Assembly (NCBI GenBank): GCA_963770375.1
Contig: CAVYPM010000008.1
Location: 1-64,000 of the forward strand
Direction of reading: 5' to 3'
DNA length: 64,000 nt
DNA from: DASVBE01 sp963770375
GTDB taxonomy: Bacteria > Actinomycetota > Actinomycetes > Streptosporangiales > Streptosporangiaceae
The notes under the pieces are model-generated. The model searched no databases. It saw nothing but the letters and a program-made list of their open reading frames with translations, and was not told the origin of the DNA. A program made the translations under genes and the position numbers. Positions 17,154 to 25,206 of this stretch are shown here, piece by piece (the first letter of the stretch is position 1; each line of letters starts with the position of its first letter).

Positions 17154-17837
17154 CTAGCCGGACAGGAGCCGGGGCAGGGCGCTGAGCGAGCTGATCGCTT
17201 CGCCGCGGACGTCAGCACCGGTGGCGGGGGCCAGCAGAAATGACCGGATACCAGCGCCCTGCGGCCCAAGGACATCCGTCCGCAGGCTGTCGCCCACGAA
17301 TACGGCGTCCCTGGCCGCGTACCCGGTTAGGGCCAGGACCGCCCGGTAGATGCGCGGATCCGGTTTCCGCCAGCCCACCTGGGCGGACGACACGGGATAG
17401 TCAACGTATTCAAGCAAGCCAGTGCCGGCGATATCGGTGGCCAGATCCCATCCCCAGTTGGAGCACACCGCGATCGTGAATCCAGCCGCCTTGAGCTGTT
17501 TCAGGCAGGACCGTGCGCTGCGGAGCGCCACCATTGGCGCCTGATGAAGCTGCTCGAGCGCAGGCACAACACAGCGGGCCAGATTGCTATTGACCCGCAA
17601 GCCGACCGTGCTCAGTTCCCGCAGAACCGCCGTCGTCCACCCGACATACGCCTGGCGCGATCCTGACCAGAGGGAATGATCCAGGCCCTCGCTCGCGGCC
17701 TGGAGGTCAGCCAGAACGGGGCCAGCGCCATGGACACCGGCCCGCTCAAGGCCCTCGAGAAATGTCCCTTTGCTGTCCCGCCGCGACGTCACCAGGGTGT
17801 TGAAGGCGTCAAAGATGACCAGCCCTCGTGAGCCCAT
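17154..17837 (-). CDS. HAD-superfamily hydrolase
   Basis: A 227-residue haloacid-dehalogenase-fold hydrolase, probably a small-molecule phosphatase. The nucleophile motif I is IFDAFNTLVT, where the usual second Asp (acid/base) is Ala, as in dehalogenase-like members. Motif II is CSNWG, motif III WRKPDPRIY and motif IV VGDSLRTDVLG. The ATG at 17837 is chosen over a TTG 24 bases upstream. It lies about 95 bp after the end of the broken radical-SAM gene on the same strand and may have formed a unit with it. The local sequence is less GC-biased than the flanking operons, which fits an acquired island. Confidence 0.8.
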   Translation of the reverse strand: MGSRGLVIFDAFNTLVTSRRDSKGTFLEGLERAGVHGAGPVLADLQAASEGLDHSLWSGSRQAYVGWTTAVLRELSTVGLRVNSNLARCVVPALEQLHQAPMVALRSARSCLKQLKAAGFTIAVCSNWGWDLATDIAGTGLLEYVDYPVSSAQVGWRKPDPRIYRAVLALTGYAARDAVFVGDSLRTDVLGPQGAGIRSFLLAPATGADVRGEAISSLSALPRLLSG

Positions 17838-17932
17838 GCCACCACCCCGGCCCAGCGCCAAAACAGCAACGGTACGTCGTAGAAGCCGGGATTCCGGGCA
17901 GATCCGGAGCAGGTTTCCTGGCTATCAGGTGA

Positions 17933-18968
17933 TCAGCCGAAGGAACCCTGGGCCGGGACCAGGGAGCTGACCTTGTCGTAGATGCAGGCCCGGCGCCCCT
18001 CCTTGACCGGGCAGCCATCGCAGGCGACGCCTGCGCGGCCTTCAGGGCACGTATCTGTCCTCGCCAGGATCTGCCTGCGTCGCGCCGGAGCTCGCCGTCG
18101 GCCATGACCAGCGAGGCCAGTTCGGCCTGATCGGCCAGCAGCCCGCACCGGAATGCGCGGCCATCAGGCATGATCTGCAGGTTGGAGAACCCGACCAGGG
18201 CACAGTTCGTCAGCGGCTGATCCGGTTCCAGGAAGCCGCGCTCGATCTCGACGAAGAAGTCCGGCCCGCAGTCCACCCGCTGGGCAATGCGCCGGGTCAG
18301 CGCCTCCCAGGTGTCCCGGTCGGGTATCTCGGCGGCGTCGAGCGTATGGCCGATTCCCATGCTGGACGGCCAGTGAATGTTGACCCTGCGGCACCCGGCT
18401 TCCTCGGCGTAGTCAATCAGCGCAGGCAGGCCGTCAAGGACCGAGCGCACCGCGGTCACGTTGATATCGAAGGGGACGCCGTTCGTTCCTGCAGCAGCTC
18501 TATGGTTTCGGTCGCGTCATGCCAGGCCCCGGCACCGCGGAAGCTTGTCCTGGATCTCCGGGTCGAGCGAGTCGAGGCTGACCGCGACGCGGGACAGGTG
18601 CCGGGGATCGATCGACCCATCCGCAAGAAGCCGCCGGAAGCGCTGGTGCCCGTTCGTGACCACCCGGACCTGAAGTCCTCGGCCGTGAGGCCTGTTTAAC
18701 CATTTTCGGCGAAACGACCGATGAAGCGAAGGCTCCCCGCCGAGCAGGGTGATTTCGCCCACTCCCTGCTGCTGGCACCAATTCACAACTCCGGCGAACT
18801 CATCAAGTCCATTCTGACGCCCGAGGAGAAGAACTCGGCAGGAAGGAAACAGTAAGTGCATCGACGGTTACACTGAGATGAAATATAGACGTCTACCGAG
18901 GTCAGGCTCCCGGGGGGCGGTGCCTGAACCTGTCCGTCAAGCGTCAGACCCGTAAGGCGCCGAGCCAT
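17933..18968 (-). pseudogene. radical SAM/SPASM-like protein, broken by about four frame changes
   Basis: Pieces in different reverse frames assemble into one radical-SAM protein of about 344 residues. They are, in order: SSQCNRRCTYCFLPAEFF with the CxxxCxxC cluster; ITLLGGEPSLHRSF; VVTNGHQRF; VAVSLDSLDPEIQDKL; VPFDINVTAVRSVL; RVNIHWPSSMG; and a Cys-rich C-terminus (FRCGLL, then ACDGCPVKEGRRAC) resembling a SPASM/twitch domain with auxiliary Fe-S clusters. Frame changes are needed near 18810, 18540, 18490 and 18065, with a possible compensating pair near 18700. Such enzymes often modify peptides or cofactors, but no precursor peptide is evident here. The density of breaks suggests genuine decay. 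Confidence 0.75.
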
Positions 18969-19068
18969 TCCTCTACCGCCTCTGCCGTGATTGCTATTGC
19001 CCCTGCCAGCCCCGCTGCGTGACAGCACACGGCGCGGCGTCACGAACTCGCTTAGACGCGCGAGAGCC

Positions 19069-19092
19069 TACAGCGCTGGGGGCCGCGCTGTA
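19069..19092. terminator. 8-bp stem-loop between the HTH protein gene and the radical-SAM gene
   Basis: TACAGCGC (19069-19076) and GCGCTGTA (19085-19092) form a perfect 8-bp stem with an 8-base loop. It lies 28 bases past the stop of the upstream reverse-strand gene and about 100 bases before the radical-SAM start. It could be a weak terminator or an operator; there is no U-tract. Confidence 0.35.
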
Positions 19093-19119
19093 ATGGGGTA
19101 GGGCAACGTGTCGCAGTTG

Positions 19120-20094
19120 TTACTTGGCGAACCAGTCAGTGATGGCCCTGGCTAGCGGGGCTATGGCCCGAGCCGGCTCCTGGCTGAACGTGCCGGTGAG
19201 GATCTCGGTACTGGCCGGCAGCGGCGAAAGCCCTTCGCGGAAGGCCGGGTTGAGCTGGGCCGGAAGATCCACTGCCGCCTTGAGCAGCCAGTCGGCGAGG
19301 TCTGTGTGACCGTCGGACCTGGTCCGCTTGATCAGGTAGCTCTCCAGCGCCGACCGTGACGTGTCGCTCGCGGTCAGGGCAGGCTCATCCCACGTCTGGC
19401 TGCTCGGCGTGGGCATGGGCTTGAGGAAGATGTGCTGGACACGTGCAGGCAGTCTGCGTGGGCAACCCCGCCGCCAGATCTCCCAGAGCACTCTTTCGTC
19501 GCCCCCGCCCAGAGTGACCACCGATCCGGATCCGGTCGACGGCATATCGAGCAGCCGGCCGATCTCGGCCTCGAACACCAGCCAGTTCCTGAGCGCTGTC
19601 AGCAGCCGATCCGTCCGGATGGAGTTCTCGTTCCGCAGCAGTTCCAGAGCACTTGCCTCGGCGTCCGTGCTGTATTGCTGAGGCGAGATGGCCTTGCTGG
19701 CCCGGAGAAACTGCAACACGGTAGTTGGAGTACTGAGGTAGTCGAGGACTGCCGACCAGCCGCGACTCATCAGGTACTCATCGGTCAGAACCTCGGAGTA
19801 GAGGCTGGTCGTCAGCCTGGCGTCGTTACCTGAGGCGAACGCGATCCAGCCCCTGATCCTGGACTCGATCTCCTCACATCTGCCCTGGCGCTCGTCATCG
19901 GTTAGCTCTCCGTCGTCGAGCAGCAGGTGAACCGGCAGGCCAGCGCGGGTCGCGGCGGCCGCCGCCAGCGAGAACACGCCATGGACCAGCGTTGGCTCGC
20001 GGGCCCGGTGGACCCAGAACACGCATGCGGGGACGCTGCCGTTGGGATTGGCCCGCGGCACCTCGAAACCGGTCTCGTGCAGGAGGTTCGCCAC
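19120..20094 (-). CDS. protein of unknown function, probable C-terminal part of an HTH fusion
   Basis: A 324-codon frame starting at GTG. I do not recognise the family with certainty. The first 80 residues look like an alpha/beta nucleotide-binding fold: VFWVHRAREPTLVHGVFSL, then a helix, then VHLLLDDGELTDDE. By eye this recalls the HIGH-bearing half of class I tRNA synthetases and other HUP proteins, and a later QHIFLKPMPTPSSQ segment could be a KMSKS-like loop. This is a hypothesis only. The upstream HTH frame runs into it out of phase. Removing one base near 20095 gives a single 429-residue protein with an N-terminal XRE domain, which I think is the ancestral state. Confidence 0.6.
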   Translation of the reverse strand: MANLLHETGFEVPRANPNGSVPACVFWVHRAREPTLVHGVFSLAAAAATRAGLPVHLLLDDGELTDDERQGRCEEIESRIRGWIAFASGNDARLTTSLYSEVLTDEYLMSRGWSAVLDYLSTPTTVLQFLRASKAISPQQYSTDAEASALELLRNENSIRTDRLLTALRNWLVFEAEIGRLLDMPSTGSGSVVTLGGGDERVLWEIWRRGCPRRLPARVQHIFLKPMPTPSSQTWDEPALTASDTSRSALESYLIKRTRSDGHTDLADWLLKAAVDLPAQLNPAFREGLSPLPASTEILTGTFSQEPARAIAPLARAITDWFAK

Positions 20095-20410
20095 CTGGCA
20101 CGTAGCTCATGTCCTGCTGCCGGGGCCAGCCCCAGGCCTCGAAGGCCTCGCCATCGGTGTACCGCCCGGCCAGTCGCTTGCAAAGGGCCTTGTTGAGCTG
20201 GTCAGCCTGGACGGCGGTGGGGCCGGCGTACCTGTCCTGGCCGTTCTCCCACGGGCGGTAAGTCGAGTACCCGACGCCGATCTCCCTGGCCATATCACGC
20301 TGGCTGAGACCGCACTGAGTGCGCCACTCCCGGGTGCGGCGCTGAGCGTCCAGGCGCTGCTCGGCCGAGAGGTGCGCAGGCCGTTCCACCGGGCGCCCGC
20401 CGTTCCCCAT
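20095..20410 (-). CDS. XRE-type helix-turn-helix domain, N-terminal part of a split gene
   Basis: From the ATG at 20410 the frame encodes a basic lead-in and then a lambda-repressor-like HTH (CGLSQRDMAREIGVGYSTYRPWENG), followed by a short helical stretch ending DMSYVP. In the same frame translation would continue to 19895, but that tail is antisense-like. The natural continuation is the unknown domain in the next frame. A plausible leaderless promoter lies just upstream. It could regulate the island and/or respond to the ligand of its C-terminal domain. Confidence 0.65.
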
Positions 20411-20418
20411 GTCGCTAC

Positions 20419-20446
20419 GGTATATGAGCATCAACGCGTACGTTAA
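20419..20446 (-). promoter_or_regulatory. candidate promoter for the HTH gene (leaderless)
   Basis: On the reverse strand TTAACG (20446-20441) and TATACC (20424-20419) are separated by 16 bp. The ATG follows eight bases after the -10 hexamer, so a leaderless transcript would result, and no ribosome binding site is present. The patch is unusually AT-rich for this window. Confidence 0.4.
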
Positions 20447-20501
20447 TTGCGGGTTTTCCCAGCACCTATTCATCACGGTCAAGCCAGGCTGTCCTGGTGC
20501 T

Positions 20502-20825
20502 ATGAGAATCTTCGGGGGAAGCCAGCAGCGGGACGGCCAGCGCCGCTGGGGGATAAGTTTTCTGGCCGATCGGCTGCGGGCGGCCGGCGACCGGCTGTTT
20601 TGTTCGGATGACGAACGCGCAATTAGGCAGGGCTGGCAGGTGCGGTCCGGGCGTTTCGGGCTAAGCCGGACCTACCGGGATCCGCGGTTCGATCAGTTCG
20701 CCGAGTGCGGGTTCTGCCACGGGTGGGGGTCGGTCTTTCCCGGTCATCCGTGTGTTCAGTGCGCAGGCACGGGCCGCATCACAATGGGCGAACCGCTGCG
20801 GGACGACGGGCGGCTGGTCCGATGA
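20502..20825 (+). CDS. small CxxC-motif protein, AICE-like
   Basis: A 107-residue hypothetical protein. The C-terminal half carries two CxxC pairs in CGFCHGWG and CVQCAGTG, reminiscent of one DnaJ-type zinc centre, which suggests zinc binding. The N-terminal half is basic and aromatic. It ends ATGA-overlapped with the next gene, so the two are translationally coupled. Small zinc-motif genes before a membrane protein are seen in actinomycete integrative elements, which is the basis of the tentative assignment. Its function is unknown. Confidence 0.6.
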   Translation: MRIFGGSQQRDGQRRWGISFLADRLRAAGDRLFCSDDERAIRQGWQVRSGRFGLSRTYRDPRFDQFAECGFCHGWGSVFPGHPCVQCAGTGRITMGEPLRDDGRLVR

Positions 20826-21532
20826 TGCCGTTCTCCCGCCCACGCAATTCCCGCCCCGGCCAGGCGGGCCTGTACTACGAGTGGGTGACGGTAGCCAGAG
20901 CCAATCCCGCGGTAGCGGCCTGGCGATGGCGCTATGAACTCGGGCTGGCCGGCGCGCTGGCCGCGGCCCTGATCGGGCTCGGGCTACTGGTTGGCCTGGT
21001 GACGATCGCCAACGTTGCTGGCCTGCTGGGAGTGCTGGCCGCGATCTTCCCCGCCCTGCGCCGGTATCTGGCGGCCCGTTTCTGGTGCGTCGTTACCCCG
21101 CACCGGGTGCGGGCCGGCTGTGTGCACGCGTGGATCCATTCGCGGTACGGGAAGCTCCCGGTGATCCTGCTGACGACCCGGCAGCCGTTCGGTGAGCGGG
21201 TCTACCTGTGGTGCCGGGCGGGCACCACGGCGAGCGATTTCGCCGCCGCGCGCGAACTGCTGGCGACGGCCTGCTGGGCGGACGATGTCCGGGTCTGGCG
21301 CGGCGAACGCCACGCGCAGCTGGTGTGCCTGGACGTGATCAGGCACCCGCGCGGGCGGAGCCCGGTGGACCGGTTCAGGGCGACTGGACGCCGGCGGATG
21401 GCCTCTCGCCCGCTCCGTCTCAGCCCGGTGACTCACTGCCCGTCGATGCCCTGGCGGCCTAGCGGGCCGTCCGCCTCGATGCCGAACTCGGCGCCGGCGT
21501 CGAGCAGGGCCCCGAAGAGGTACTGGCCGTAG
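20822..21532 (+). CDS. AICE-like membrane protein, probably 3'-truncated
   Basis: A 236-codon frame starting at ATGATG that overlaps the preceding stop. It has two closely spaced hydrophobic segments (about residues 40-75), then a soluble domain with TPHRVRAGCVHAWIHSR, RQPFGERVYLWCR and WRGERHAQLVCLDVIRHP. This pattern resembles the protein encoded just before the FtsK/SpoIIIE-type transfer gene in actinomycete integrative elements. From about 21380 the sequence turns into low-complexity residues and runs roughly 100 bp into the convergent soxG gene, so the authentic 3' end appears lost at a deletion junction. No transfer, replication or integrase gene is present. Confidence 0.6.
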   Translation: MMPFSRPRNSRPGQAGLYYEWVTVARANPAVAAWRWRYELGLAGALAAALIGLGLLVGLVTIANVAGLLGVLAAIFPALRRYLAARFWCVVTPHRVRAGCVHAWIHSRYGKLPVILLTTRQPFGERVYLWCRAGTTASDFAAARELLATACWADDVRVWRGERHAQLVCLDVIRHPRGRSPVDRFRATGRRRMASRPLRLSPVTHCPSMPWRPSGPSASMPNSAPASSRAPKRYWP

Positions 21533-22074
21533 GAGCGCTCGCAGTGCAGGAGGTACGACGGAACAGCGTCCTGGTCGTCGCGGACCAGGTCGGTGGTCAG
21601 CTTGGCGACCGAGGTGCGCAGCACCGTGCCGCTAGGCGTGCGGTGATCGGCCAGGTCGATGGCGCAGACCTTGGCCAGCAGAGCCGGCGCCGCCGGGCCG
21701 GTGAGGCGGATCAGAGCCTGCCCATGGGTCAGGTCGAGAACCGTGACGAGCTCGCCGGCCCCCAGACCCGCCGCCACGGATTCGAGACGGGCGCGCTGGG
21801 CCGCTCCCTCGCCGACGGCGCCGATGACGATCCACTCGCCGGGGCCGGAACCAGTGACCAGGGCCCCGGAGCCGTCACGGGCGGCGCGCGCGAACGGCAC
21901 TCCGAGGGCACTGGCCATCGCCCCTTCAGCCGGGGCCCGCACCAGTGTCTTGGCCAGCGCCGACAAGTCAGCCAGGGTGAGCGGCGCCCCGCTGCGCGCC
22001 CCCTCCACCTCCCAGCCGGCGATAACGACAGGCTCAGCAGGGCGGATAGGGCTCCGGCCCACGGGATCAGCCAC
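21433..22074 (-). CDS. soxG: sarcosine oxidase gamma subunit
   Basis: A 213-residue subunit of heterotetrameric sarcosine oxidase, the smaller partner that packs against the alpha subunit. It has the conserved HGQALIRLTGPAA and SYGQYLFGAL segments. It starts at GTG and overlaps the end of soxA by eight bases, so it is translationally coupled. It is the promoter-distal gene of the operon and ends next to the truncated AICE-like gene. Confidence 0.88.
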   Translation of the reverse strand: MADPVGRSPIRPAEPVVIAGWEVEGARSGAPLTLADLSALAKTLVRAPAEGAMASALGVPFARAARDGSGALVTGSGPGEWIVIGAVGEGAAQRARLESVAAGLGAGELVTVLDLTHGQALIRLTGPAAPALLAKVCAIDLADHRTPSGTVLRTSVAKLTTDLVRDDQDAVPSYLLHCERSYGQYLFGALLDAGAEFGIEADGPLGRQGIDGQ

Positions 22075-24880
22075 GCTGGCGCTCGCCTTCCGGGTCGAAG
22101 TGCGCTAGCTGCTCCATCACCCGCGCCGCCACCCGGCGGCCGTCCGGGAGCAGGATCTCGACGGCAGTTCCGGGTTCGGCCAGGTGCGCCGCGACCTGAC
22201 CCAGGCAGATGGACCGGCCCAGAGCAGGAGACATCCGGCTCGAAGTGACCCGCCCGGCGATCTCAGAACCCGCCACGATCTGGGACGCCTCGGGCGGCAC
22301 CACCGACCCGTCGGCCGGCTGCAGCGCGACCAGCCGCGGGTAGTCACCGGCCGCGGCCTGCCAGGCCAGCTCGGGCTTGCCGGCGAAATCTGGCTTGTCC
22401 AGCTTGATCGCCCAGCCGAGACCGGCGCTGAAACCCCGGGTCAGCCCGTCGGTGTCCTGGCCGACGATCAGGTGGCCCTTCTCCAGCCGGAGGATCCGCT
22501 GGGCCTCCACGCCGAACGGGCCCACCCCAAGGTCCGCACCGGCCGACATCAGCGCCTCCCACACGTGCCGGCCAAAGGAAGCAGGCACGTGCAGCTCGTA
22601 GCTGAGCTCGCCGGTGAAGCCGATCCGCCACAGCACGCACTCATCGACGCCCGCGACCTGCCCCGTCCGGACCTGCATGTAGCCGAACGCCTCCGGGTCC
22701 AGATCCACCCCTGACACCACCCGGCGCAGCAGGTCGCGGCTCCGCGGCCCGGCCACGTTCATGCTCGCGTAGCTGGTGGTCACCGGCGTCAGGTGCACCT
22801 GCCAGCCGGGGAACGTGGTCTGCAGCCAGTTCTCCGCCCACTGCGCGACGGCCTCCGCGCCGGAGGACGTCGTGCTCATCAGGTAGTGCTGCTCACCAAG
22901 CCGCCCGGTCACCCCGTCGTCAAGGACCACACCGTCCTCGGCGCACATCACGCCGTACCGGACCCGGCCCACGCCGAGCTGGGACCACTTGTTGACGTAC
23001 AGCAGGTTGAGCAGCTTCGGAACATCAGGACCGCGCAGGTCGAGCTTGCCGATCGGCGTGACGTCAATCAGCCCCACCGCCGACCGCACCCGCCGCGCCT
23101 CGCCCTCGGGGTCGCCGTAATGGTCCGGCCGGATCCACGCCCCGGCGACCAGCGGGCGGGCGCCATGCGCCTCGTGCCACGGCTGCATGGGCGAGTACCG
23201 CACCGGCTCGAAGACCCGTCCCGCCAGCGCGCCCAGGGTCACCGGGGCGTACGGCGGGCGCCAGGTCGTGGTCCCGGTTTCGGCGATGGTCCGCCCGGTC
23301 AGCTCGGCCAGGATCGCGATCACGTTGACCGCCTCGAGCTTGCCCTGGGTCGGGCCCATGGTCGCGGTGGTGTACCGCTTGGCCAGCTCAGCCGAGTCGT
23401 ACCCCTCCTGCACGGCGGTCCGCAGGTCCTTGGACGACACGTCCTCGCAGAAGTCGACGAACCCGTGCGTCCCCCCGTGGAACAGCTCCGGATGCTCCGC
23501 CACCCCCAGCGCCGGCACCGCGCCGGCCGGCCTCGCCGAACCGCCGCCCAGCGCCCGCCGCGCCGCCTCCGCCCCGGTCGCCGACGCGTGCGCGACCAGC
23601 TCGTCCAGGCTCCCGTCTCCCGCGATCCCGCCCACCGCGAGCACATCGGCCAGCGGCCCAGAACCCACCCCCGCTGCCCCCGGCACGAACCGCGCCGCCC
23701 GCGACGAGTACACCGGCCGGTCCCCGGCCATGGTCAGCAGCGTCATCGGCGCGGTCCACCCGGTCGCCGTGACCAGCAGATCGCAGTCGATCCGCCGCCC
23801 CCCGGCCAGCTCAACCCCCCGCAGCCCGCCGCGCCCATGCGCCCGCAGGATGTCCTCCCCCCGGCGCGCATCCACCACATGAGCCACATCCACACCAACC
23901 CGGGCCAGATCCGCCGCGGCGGCATCCCCGGACGCATTAGCCGACAGCACCACCGCCCGCGCCCCCGGCCGCACCGCGTACAGGTTCACCAGCCGCCGCG
24001 CCGCGGTGGACAGCATCACCCCCGGCAGGTCGTTCCCGGCAAACACGTACGGCCGCTCGATCAGCCCCGCCGCCACCACCAGCACCCCGGCCCGCGCCTT
24101 GACCAGCCGCTCGGCCACCCCCGGCAGGCCACGCTGAACCACCGCCACCCAGTTGCCGTCGTACCGGCCGATCGCCACCGAGTCGGTCAGCACCTCGATC
24201 GAGCCACCCGCGGCAACCTCGGCCACCAGCGACCGCAGCGCCGCCAGCTCCGTGTCAGACCCCCACCGCAGGTGCCCGCCCAGCTGGTGCTCCTCCTCCA
24301 CCAGCAGGACCCGCGCGCCCGCCCGGGCCGCCGCCACCGCAGCCGCCATCCCCGCCGGCCCGCCCCCGGCGACCAGCACGTCCGGGTGCGCGTACCGCTT
24401 GTCGTAGTAGCCGTGCGGCGAATCCGCCGACGTCACGCCACCCGATGAGAACCGGCGCAGCACGGACGAGTACGCAGGCCACAGCCGCTGCGGCCGGATG
24501 AATGTCTTGTAGTAGAACCCGGCCGGCAGGAACGCCCCGGCCAGCTGGTTCGCCGCCTTGACGTCGAACCGCAGCGACGGCCAGGTGTTCTGGGACCGCA
24601 CGTCCATGCCCTCGGCGACCAGCCGGTGCGAACCGCGCACGTTGGGCTCGTCGCCGACCTGCACCGTACAACCCGGATCCAGGTATGAGCCGGTCAGCAG
24701 CCCGCGCGGCCGGTGGTACTTGAAGCTGCGCGAGAACACCCGCTCGCCCGCGGCGGCCAGCGCGGAGATGATCGTGTCGCCCTGGCAGGCCGGGAACGTC
24801 CGCCCGTTCCACCGGAACGTCAGCGGCGCGTTCCGGTCGATGACCTCCCCCGGCTGCGGCCCCAGGCGCGACGTCGTCAC
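22067..24880 (-). CDS. soxA: sarcosine oxidase alpha subunit
   Basis: A 937-residue alpha subunit that carries NAD and tetrahydrofolate sites in the four-subunit enzyme oxidising sarcosine to glycine, H2O2 and 5,10-methylene-THF. The N-terminal ferredoxin-like part (FRWNGRTFPACQGDTI) is followed by a Rossmann flavoprotein-like domain (VAGGGPAGMAAA). The last third is a GcvT-like aminomethyltransferase domain (SPMQPWHEAHGARP, VGLIDVTPIGKLDLRGPD). The length is typical and uninterrupted. Its GTG start overlaps the soxD stop (GTGA). Confidence 0.95.
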   Translation of the reverse strand: MTTSRLGPQPGEVIDRNAPLTFRWNGRTFPACQGDTIISALAAAGERVFSRSFKYHRPRGLLTGSYLDPGCTVQVGDEPNVRGSHRLVAEGMDVRSQNTWPSLRFDVKAANQLAGAFLPAGFYYKTFIRPQRLWPAYSSVLRRFSSGGVTSADSPHGYYDKRYAHPDVLVAGGGPAGMAAAVAAARAGARVLLVEEEHQLGGHLRWGSDTELAALRSLVAEVAAGGSIEVLTDSVAIGRYDGNWVAVVQRGLPGVAERLVKARAGVLVVAAGLIERPYVFAGNDLPGVMLSTAARRLVNLYAVRPGARAVVLSANASGDAAAADLARVGVDVAHVVDARRGEDILRAHGRGGLRGVELAGGRRIDCDLLVTATGWTAPMTLLTMAGDRPVYSSRAARFVPGAAGVGSGPLADVLAVGGIAGDGSLDELVAHASATGAEAARRALGGGSARPAGAVPALGVAEHPELFHGGTHGFVDFCEDVSSKDLRTAVQEGYDSAELAKRYTTATMGPTQGKLEAVNVIAILAELTGRTIAETGTTTWRPPYAPVTLGALAGRVFEPVRYSPMQPWHEAHGARPLVAGAWIRPDHYGDPEGEARRVRSAVGLIDVTPIGKLDLRGPDVPKLLNLLYVNKWSQLGVGRVRYGVMCAEDGVVLDDGVTGRLGEQHYLMSTTSSGAEAVAQWAENWLQTTFPGWQVHLTPVTTSYASMNVAGPRSRDLLRRVVSGVDLDPEAFGYMQVRTGQVAGVDECVLWRIGFTGELSYELHVPASFGRHVWEALMSAGADLGVGPFGVEAQRILRLEKGHLIVGQDTDGLTRGFSAGLGWAIKLDKPDFAGKPELAWQAAAGDYPRLVALQPADGSVVPPEASQIVAGSEIAGRVTSSRMSPALGRSICLGQVAAHLAEPGTAVEILLPDGRRVAARVMEQLAHFDPEGERQRG

Positions 24881-25188
24881 GGTGCCCCCTGGTTCGCAGG
24901 TGGCTCCGCCGTAGGAGGTTCTGCCGCCTTAAGGGATACGGTTCCGGCCCGCGGGTCCCGCGTCTGATCGGTAACCGTGTCCCGCTCGACCACGAAGAAC
25001 TGCCGGCAGCCGGCCCGGTGATACCACCGCTCGGTGACCCAGCCTCGGGTGTTGTCCCGCAGGTACAGGTAATCCCGCCATTCGCGGGGCGTGGCCTGAT
25101 CCGGGTCGGGGCGGCCCGCCACGTTCCCAGCGTACGAAAATTCCGACGAGTTACGCTGCCCGCACCATGGGCAGGTCAGCAGGATCAC
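24877..25188 (-). CDS. soxD: sarcosine oxidase delta subunit
   Basis: A 103-residue zinc-binding subunit. The N-terminal LTCPWCGQRNSSEF gives two of the zinc Cys ligands, and HRAGCRQFFVVERDT provides the His/Cys pair. It starts at GTG 18 bases after soxB and overlaps soxA by four bases, the canonical B-D-A-G order. Confidence 0.93.
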   Translation of the reverse strand: MILLTCPWCGQRNSSEFSYAGNVAGRPDPDQATPREWRDYLYLRDNTRGWVTERWYHRAGCRQFFVVERDTVTDQTRDPRAGTVSLKAAEPPTAEPPANQGAP

Positions 25189-25206
25189 GCCGCCACCACC
25201 CCAGAA

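Noticed and set aside
19120..20094. Cyclodipeptide synthase
   Set aside because: The fold impression (synthetase-like) suggested it, but length and motifs do not match what I know of that family.
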